From: Lineus longissimus
Taxonomy: Eukaryota; Nemertea; Pilidiophora; Heteronemertea; Lineidae
DNA: 60,000 nt
NCBI RefSeq assembly: GCF_910592395.1
Contig: NC_088314.1
Coordinates: forward strand, 18,265,998 to 18,325,997
Direction: 5' to 3'
In this document: positions 49,301-58,300 of the stretch, one piece after another
Layout of the letters: the number at the start of each line of letters is the position of its first letter
Numbering within the stretch: position 1 is the stretch's first letter
The notes under the pieces: model-generated
What the model was told of the DNA's origin: nothing
Seen by the model: only the letters and a program-made list of their open reading frames with translations
Databases searched by the model: none
Program-made: the position numbers and the translations under genes

Positions 49301-52300
49301 TCATATCCAACTGTCAATATAATTACGCTACTTCCCGCCATTTTGTTGATCGAGAATTTAAGATGGCTATCAAGTTACTGCCTTCTCCGTGATAATCCTA
49401 GCTGCGTGTGTGATTGTTGGTTTTACTAATGTTTTCGGAACGCATTATAGCTTGTGGAATCTTGCAGTCGTATAATTGAAGGCCATGAGTTTGGTTGTTT
49501 AACCATTCAGGCCAAAATTATATTTACTAAGTTACTTATGTATAATTTGTCCTCTTCATTCAGGAGGGGACGTCAGGTAAGAAAGCATCTGTGCTGAAAT
49601 TCATACTCATTTACAGTATCTTCCCAGACTTTTATGGTTGCGTACAAAACATCGAACATTTTCAAAAGCTCAAAAACTTTTATTTCTACGACTCAAGAAA
49701 GGAAAAAACACTATTTTAAGTGTTCAGACCAAACTCCAGCAAATAATGACTAAAATTTTACCAAATTATTCTAAAAGCGAAAGATATATAATTTGTGTGT
49801 CTCTTTTGTGTTTTGTCACAAAAGTTCTAAATGACGCTAGATTTCAAACAATTCAAAAAAACGGAAAACAAAAATTCCTTTGATGTCTGAGCATCATGAT
49901 CATAATGACTGTCATTGAAGTCATTGATAAGCAGTTTGGCGATTTTCATTGCGTGATTTTAAAAAACTCGCTAAAACATGTAAAATGTTCAAAATTATCC
50001 GGCCTGTGCCTGTGCCTTGATCTGCAAGGAAATTGACAAGGGAATCAACCCACTGCGGGTGAGCATCTATAGATCATGATCACACGCAACAAAAATTGCT
50101 TGTTTGTAATCTATCATTAGTGGGTGGAGCTCTAACAGTGGTCATCTTGCCCTCTTGTGCCCCGCACCGATAACAATCATAGGAATTATGGGAAAATAAC
50201 AGGTGCATTGCGGTCATGATCTACGCTAGTCCAATGATGGAGGAATCAAGTTTTCCCATTACGAGGTGATCGTCGCTCAATTACGGACATGTTAAGTCGC
50301 TAACCTAGCATTGTTAGCCCATTTGTAATTTGCCTGCAGACGTTACGTTTCATGTCGTCACTCTGTTGGTCAATAACTATCATTTGGTTGTGGAAACGAA
50401 TACTCTCCTTTCGTCTTCCTAAGGTCTATTCCAAATATTTAGGCCCAACCCCCAAGTTTCCTATACAATACACCATTTACTGACTTATTGAGCATTTCTA
50501 TCCAATGGCTGAACTACCACTGTTTGCACCAGTTGCAAGGTCAACAGCCTCAGTGCACTGGGCCTAGGTAATGTCAACAAAGGGGTCAAAGAATACATTA
50601 ATAAAACTAACTAAATTTTGGTCAAAGTCTCTCCAACTACTCTAATCATATTGTAAGCAAATTCGTATTCTTTTGTTGATGTGAAAAAACCTTTGCATGT
50701 ATATTCGTATTTCTAGGTAGTTTTGTGCTCTACGCAATGTAATTTTGTTGAGCAATAAACCTTATTCTATTCTATTCTATTCTATTCTATTCTATTCTAT
50801 TCTATTCTATTCTATTCTATTCTATTCTATTCTATTCTATTCTATTCTATTCTATTCTATTCTATTCTATTCTATTCTATTCTATTCTATTCTATTCTAT
50901 TCTATTCTATTCTATTCTATTCTATTCTATTCTATTCTATTCTATTCTATTCTATTCTATTCTATTCTATTCTATTCTATTCTATTCTATTCTATTCTAT
51001 TCTATTCTATTCTATTCTATTCTATTCTATTCTATTCTATTCTATTCTATTCTATTCTATTCTATTCTATTCTATTCTATTCTATTCTATTCTATTCTAT
51101 TCTATTCTATTCTATTCTATTCTATTCTATTCTATTCTATTCTATTCTATTCTATTCTATTCTATTCTATTCTATTCTATTCTATTCTATTCTATTCTAT
51201 TCTATTCTATTCTATTCTATTCTATTCTATTCTATTCTATTCTATTCTATTCTATTCTATTCTATTCTATTCTATTCTATTCTATTCTATTCTATTCTAT
51301 TCTATTCTATTCTATTCTATTCTATTCTATTCTATTCTATTCTATTCTATTCTATTCTATTCTATTCTATTCTATTCTATTCTATTCTATTCTATTCTAT
51401 TCTATTCTATTCTATTCTATTCTATTCTATTCTATTCTATTCTATTCTATTCTATTCTATTCTATTCTATTCTATTCTATTCTATTCTATTCTATTCTAT
51501 TCTATTCTATTCTATTCTATTCTATTCTATTCTATTCTATTCTATTCTATTCTATTCTATTCTATTCTATTCTATTCTATTCTATTCTATTCTATTCTAT
51601 TCTATTCTATTCTATTCTATTCTATTCTATTCTATTCTATTCTATTCTATTCTATTCTATTCTATTCTATTCTATTCTATTCTATTCTATTCTATTCTAT
51701 TCTATTCTATTCTATTCTATTCTATTCTATTCTATTCTATTCTATTCTATTCTATTCTATTCTATTCTATTCTATTCTATTCTATTCTATTCTATTCTAT
51801 TCTATTCTATTCTATTCTATTCTATTCTATTCTATTCGATTCGATTTCATAATGGCCAACAGTCAATCACATCAATTTGGCCTACAACGCGTGGAGTTCC
51901 ACACATTGCCTGGGCTTATCTAATCACGTTCCAGAGGGTGTTTGCCCTATATGTTATAGGTGGTCTTAACTGCGCTTAGACGAAAGGAGAGTAATTCGAC
52001 CTAAGGCATGCGGTTGGTATTCAGCCGTCGTGGAACAAAAAGTCGCCAAATTTTCTTTGGCGATAACTTTCATCGCTTCTTCACTGGTTAATACTCTGGC
52101 AGTCTAGCGTCTCAAATCCCCGCAGAATTCTCACTGGGTGTGCACTTTACCTAAATGCCTGGCTCCGTCATAAATCCATTCAGTTCGAAAACACGATTAT
52201 CTAAGTTACGAGACAGCCTAAAACTATTCTGATCTCGTTGGTTGGGAAATGAGGATAATGGGCAGTTGTTGCAGGCAGTTCTAAATGTCACTTGGAAAGC

Positions 52301-55300
52301 TATTATCAGTGAGTTTTCGTAAAGCCCTGAAACATCATCCCCATTGTTTGACATCATAATCAGGACAATGGGATAGGTATTCGCATGTGGGGTTTTGGGA
52401 GATTTGCAAAAACTCACTTTTATGAACTCATAAACAACCTCTAGCATGAGTACAGAAAGATATCGAACAATCCGCGTTAACATGCGAAAACTTTGCAAAA
52501 CAAACGTATTGAGTTGTTAGCAAAACGCATAATGTTGAAAGACAGGGTTTTTTTCTCGGTTTACGGGGAGAACTGACTTGGATTTCTTGAAATGATAGTG
52601 AAATAATGAAGTTTGAAACTTGTGTCCTTAGTAGAGAGGTGTCCACTGTAGGGAACTTCCACTGGATAAGCATAAATTAGACACTCAAATGTGCTGGACT
52701 TTCAGTGTCCTCGAGGTCACCTTTCTATTATCTGATTTTCAAAGGGTTTAAAACTTTTGTGAGGGACACAATGTTGTTGCAGAATCCTTTGAAATGACAC
52801 CACATCCGAGGGCTTCTTTGTCCGAGTTGCGAGTGTACATTATTGCGAGTTGCGAGTGTACATTATTGCGAGTTGCGAGTGAACATTATTGCGAGTTGCG
52901 AGTGTACATTATTGCGAGTTGCGAGTGTACATCATTGCGAGTTGCGAGTGTACATTATTGCGAGTTGCGAGTGTACATTATTGCGAGTTGCGAGTGAACA
53001 TTATTGCGAGTTGAATGTGAGCGTTGCGAGTTTCACATACTGGTATTTCTCAATTACATTTTAGTATCCTTCTTCTGACCTCTCGACTGTACATTTTGGT
53101 ATAGCGTAAACCCAAATATTCAAAATATTCGGCCTTTGGAGGAAACCCACAGGCTTGGTACTGTAATCCGCTATTAAGAAATTATATGAAGGTGCATTAA
53201 AGATACTCCCACGGTCAAAAATTTGAAAATTGAATTCGAATTTGAAGATTTCTAATTCTGAAAATATGCGCTGAATGTAAATTTCAGCATTGCTGTTTGT
53301 GTTGAAAGATGTACAAAGACTATAGATGCCAAGTGTCAGTGAATTTGCATGCATATTTGGTAAATACAGTATTTGTATATATATATGTCAATGGCAACGT
53401 TGAAATTACATGTATATTACATCAAGAATTCATAAAGACTAGTGTTTATTTATTCTTGATTACAATGTACATGTATATTCAGTTCATGTACACGTACGTA
53501 TACGCAATTGGAAATTTTCAAATTTCAAATTTCAAATTTTTAAGGATAGCGTTGGCCGTGAAGGTAACTTATCCCAACCAAATTCAGTTGGTACTTGAAT
53601 AAAATTATCTAGGTCTTGTTGGAGCGACCATAAACATTTTATATGGTGTCAAATTTGATACAAGAGCAGTTGAAAGTTGCCTTTCTGAGTCAAGTTTTTA
53701 CTGCCCCTGCTGCTAAATCAAATAGTTGTCAGAAATTAAAAGGTTATTTAACCTAATAATTAGACACAAGTGCTATTGGTTACCAATTGAGTAGACGAGG
53801 TATGCTACAGTCATGGTCAAAACTAATATCAGGTCTGGGAGGATGTGGCATGCAGTGTGATCTTCATGTACACCCAGATGGTGTTCGTAAAGTATAGTAG
53901 AACCTCTCTATTATGGACATCCTTGGGACTGACTAGTGCTGTCTTTAATAGAGAGGTGTCCTGATTAGAGTGTCCTTAATACAGAGTGTGTCCTTAAAAG
54001 GGAGGTATCCCAAGTAGAGAGGTGTCCTTAGTAGACAGGTGTCCTTAGTAGAGAGGGTGTCTTAATAGAGAGGGTGTCTTGATAGAGAAGGTGTCTTGAT
54101 AGAGAGGGTGTCCTTAATAGAGAGGTTTCCCTTAAAAGAGGTTCTTTTGTATTGTAATGTATACGAGTGTCTCTGTATATTTTTAGCATGTACCTGTATT
54201 AAGGGAAGATGTGACTTGGGCACCAAAGGCAATGGGAGATGCAAAGCTGGCTCGTGCGAGACTGGATACAAGGGGCCAAATTGCGAGCAGCAGAGAATCT
54301 CGTGTGGCCAAGCCTCGTTGCGGTACAACTGCCACGCCCATGCCACCTGCGAGCGACGATATATGGATGCACGCCAAAGAGCAATACATTACCTGAGCTT
54401 CTTAACGCTGTAAGTACCAGACCCAATATTGTGAGCCCAAAATATGAGTGGGCATATTTATTACGCGGTTTCGTGAAATTGCAACGGTTTGGCCTTTAAT
54501 TTAATTTAGTGTTTCGAATATTTTCGACCATTCGGGTAAAAATTAGCTGCACCTTTTGTTATTGGTATCAACTGTCATCACAGGACGGCACTGGCTGAAA
54601 AATGGCTGCCGCAGACAAAAGGGTTAATCTCTACCATTGTTTATATTAGACTATATCCCAGGAAGTTTTAAAAATTCTTTTGCTGTCATTTCTAGTAAAA
54701 ACTTAGCGCGCCTTAGCTCCATGCCTGTCGTGTGTCAATGTGACACGGGTTACACAGGCGACGGGATAAAGTGCATCGAGTTGAATCCCTGTGAGGAGGC
54801 AAACAGAGGTGGCTGTGACGAACAGGTAAGAAAAGTGACACATTCATTCTTACAGTTTGACCTGGTGACCTTGAAAAGTAGGTCAAAATGAAAACCTATA
54901 TTTTATGTTATGTAATCTTTTTACATGTATATGTGGTTAAAATTTGAAGAAGACACAGTTATTTATAAAGGACTTCATGCACCTTGGTGGCTGTGACGAA
55001 CAGGCCAGGTAAGAAAAGTTACATATTCATTCTTACAGTTTGACCTGGTGACCTTGAAAAGTAGGTCAAAATGAAATCCTATGTTTTATATCATGTACAA
55101 GGTACTGTATTTGTGGTAAAAATTTTAAGATGACACAGTTATTTATCAAGGACTTCATGCATCTTTAGGGTTTTCAGATTTGGCCCCCTGGTGTCCAAGT
55201 GCCAAGTGTATATTGGGTGTTCAAAAAGAAGTCACACCTTTTGCATTTTTTATTTAGCGCACTGTACTCTTAAAGTCATGTGTCTCCGGTAGTGTTGTCC

Positions 55301-58300
55301 ATTAGCAGGGGAAGTTTTGTAACCGCTAAGGCTAATGAACTGAAATTTTGTAGACATGAACCCCTGGGTAAGATGACCCCCCCCCCCATAACCCTGATTC
55401 CAAATATGTCTTATTGACTGTGTGCTGTCACGATAGTGGAATTCACAAAATGACGAAGTCTCTTCTTTAATGATGATTATGTCTCCTTAATGCAGCAATT
55501 AGGGGCCCACTTACTTTTAAAAGAAATGCATGATCACTATCAAGACATGACCCGAATAGCCTACCGTATTTTTTTCAAAGGAATGCGACTTGGTTGAATT
55601 TGTGTCGAGAATAAACTTGTGTGATGTCATTAAGCTTTCTGAGTGTGTATTGGCAAGTCATCGATGCTGAGACATGATGAGCCTGGTCTTTTGAAGAGTT
55701 GATCAAAGTGAAAACAAGTTAAAACAGATGGTCTTGTCTTCTGAGGGAAGTCGTTTTCAGCATGCCAGGATTGCCCAAAAATAATCGGGATTCGGGAAAG
55801 AGGAAAATGAATTGTCCTTTTTATCCTAGACTCATCAAATTTGATATTTTGACACCTATTAGGCATCTCTACATCTTGAGAAAGATTTCGTTCAATGTGA
55901 CCTACTTTTCCAGTGAAAATAGGTCAAGGTCGTAAAATCCTATGTGGGTCCTCAAGAAACATCCAGTGTGTGAACTTCAAATGTTTGTCACTGACTTGTC
56001 TAATCAACATTAGAATAGTAGTTGAAACCATTTGACCTTGACCTACGTCATAGAGGTCAAATTCTGTGTAATCATTATAATGACCATTGACAACAGGTGA
56101 GCACATTGCCCCTGGCCATTTCTTTTTAAACTTTGCTGTTTTGTCTTCTAGGCCAAGTGTCTACACACCGGGCCCGGCCTGAGCAAGTGTTTGTGTACGG
56201 AGGGCTGGGTGGGAGATGGCACCTATTGCTATCCCAGCACGCCATGCAAGGTCCACAACCAGTGCGATCCAAATGCTGAATGCATCGACACAGCACCGGG
56301 GAAAGTAAGTACGAAAATTAATATCATTTAGGTAAATAACTCCCTCTGAAGCATGGTGTACACCTGACAGGGCGTCCCCCACTGAAAGAGAATGTTCTAA
56401 AAATGCCCATTTGGTTTTTTCATGAACTTTCGTTTTCTTCAGTTTATTTGCAGATGTAAAGTGAATTTCCATGGCAACGGGACGTACTGCGTCTGGGACG
56501 ACATGTGCACGGTAAAGAACGGAGGATGCGATGCCAATGTAGGTACAATCAGATATCTGTATACAGTAGAACCTCCCTTAGCGGACACCTCTCTATAAAG
56601 GACAGCCTCTCTATTAAGGACACTAGTTTTGGTCTCACCTTGGGTGTTTCCATTCAATTTGACCTCTCTAATCAGGACACCTCTCTATTAAGGACAGCCT
56701 CTCTATCAAGGACACTAGTTTTGGTCTCACCTTGGGTGTTTCCATTCAATTTGACCTCTCTAATCAGGACACCTCTCTATTAAGGACAGCCTCTCTATTA
56801 AGGACACTAGTTTTGGTCTCAACTTGGGTGTTTCCATTCAATTTGACCTCTCTAATCAGGACACCTCTCTATTAAGGACAATCTATTAGAGATAGCTCAA
56901 AAAGAATTTTTCAACGTACAAACAGAATGTCGCAAGTTGGAGGGACTTCGCCAACGAACGCCACATTATTTCAAGACATGATTCGAATTTTCTCTCTATT
57001 TTTTAGGCTTTGTGTATCAACACTGGTCCGGGGAAGAATAACTGTACGTGTAAGGAGGAGTACTATGGGGACGGAGTCATCTGCTTGAGGACTATATTGG
57101 GAGAGATTAACACCAGGAGCAGGATCGCGGAGGCGAAGAAATTAATCCAGGTAAGAAGAAGAAATTTTGAACTATTTTAACCCTTTTGCTGTGGGCGACG
57201 TGCATGGCCCCCATGACGTGCAGGTGACGTGACTGGCACATCATGCCCTTCCAAAATATCAATTTGATCTCTCTAATCAGGACACCTCTCTATTAAAGAC
57301 AGCAATTGTCAGTCGAGAGAGTGTCCCTAATAGAGAGGTTCTACTGTTCCTGTGTCCTCGAAGTACAGGCTATTTACATAATTTTTCTCCCTTCTCTTCC
57401 AAAATATCAATTTGATCTCTCTAATCAGGACACCTCTCTATTAAAGACAGCAATTGTCAGTCGAGAGAGTGTCCCTAATAGAGAGGTTCTACTGTACCTG
57501 TGTCCTCGAAGTACAGGCTATTTCCATAATTTTTCTCCCTTCTCTTCCAAAATATCAATTTGATCTCTCTAATCAGGACACCTCTCTATTAAAGACAGCA
57601 ATTGTCAGTCGAGAGAGTGTCCCTAATAGAGAGGTTCTACTGTTCCTGTGTCCTCGAAGTACAGGCTATTTACATAATTTTTCTCCCTTCTCTTCCAAAA
57701 TATCAATTTGATCTCTCTAATCAGGACACCTCTCTATTAAAGACAGCAATTGTCAGTCGAGAGAGTGTCCCTAATAGAGAGGTTCTACTGTACCTGTGTC
57801 CTCGAAGTACAGGCTATTTCCATAATTTTTCTCCCTTCTCTTCCAAAATATCAATTTGATCTCTCTAATCAGGACACCTCTCTATTAAAGACAGCAATTG
57901 TCAGTCGTGAGAGTGTCCCTAATAGAGAGGCTCTACTTTACCTGTGACCTCGAAGTACAGGCTATTTCCATAATTTTTCTGACTTCTCTTTTTTCGTAGG
58001 GACTTCCCCTCTCTGACCACTACCTGAATGATCGGCAGGGGAACTATACAGTGTTTATACCGATCAGTGAAGTCCTAATCAAGTTTAAGGCGCGTGCCAA
58101 CAATCGGTACTGGATGCAGCCGGAGAATATACTCAAACTTCTCAGGTAAGTTACAACTTTCAGCGCCAAAGTTTCACCCCCAAACGCCCCCTTTCAGACC
58201 CACAGGAAAGGAAATATATTAGAGATAGCTCAATAAGTTTTTTTTTGCAATTGCGTATACGAGACCAGTGCTTGCTGAATCAGCAGGGAAAAGATGGCTA

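Larger units (their letters stand above)
26928..54186 (+). other. Giant (about 27.3 kb) stabilin intron 19
   Basis: Exon 19 ends in phase 1 (codon base A) and exon 20 begins with CA TGT ACC TGT, giving ...[14 protein letters not shown], the expected stabilin sequence (vertebrate YGPNC..xCxCxHGxC). I found no stabilin exon between. The intron contains the Ty3-like element, the antisense GPCR gene, families A, B, C, D, G, H and I, SINEs, a non-LTR remnant, minisatellites and the (TTCTA)n array. Confidence 0.85.

Noticed and set aside
50745-51923. Open frame of 392 codons encoding a YSILF pentamer
   Set aside because: It is a read-through of the (TTCTA)n microsatellite.
55205-55300. Mariner-like end TATTGGGTGTTCAAAAAG
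   Set aside because: No matching inverted end or transposase fragment could be found nearby.
57306-57947. Four regularly spaced 65-85 codon frames starting [13 protein letters not shown]
   Set aside because: They are translations of a 148-bp MITE-derived tandem repeat.
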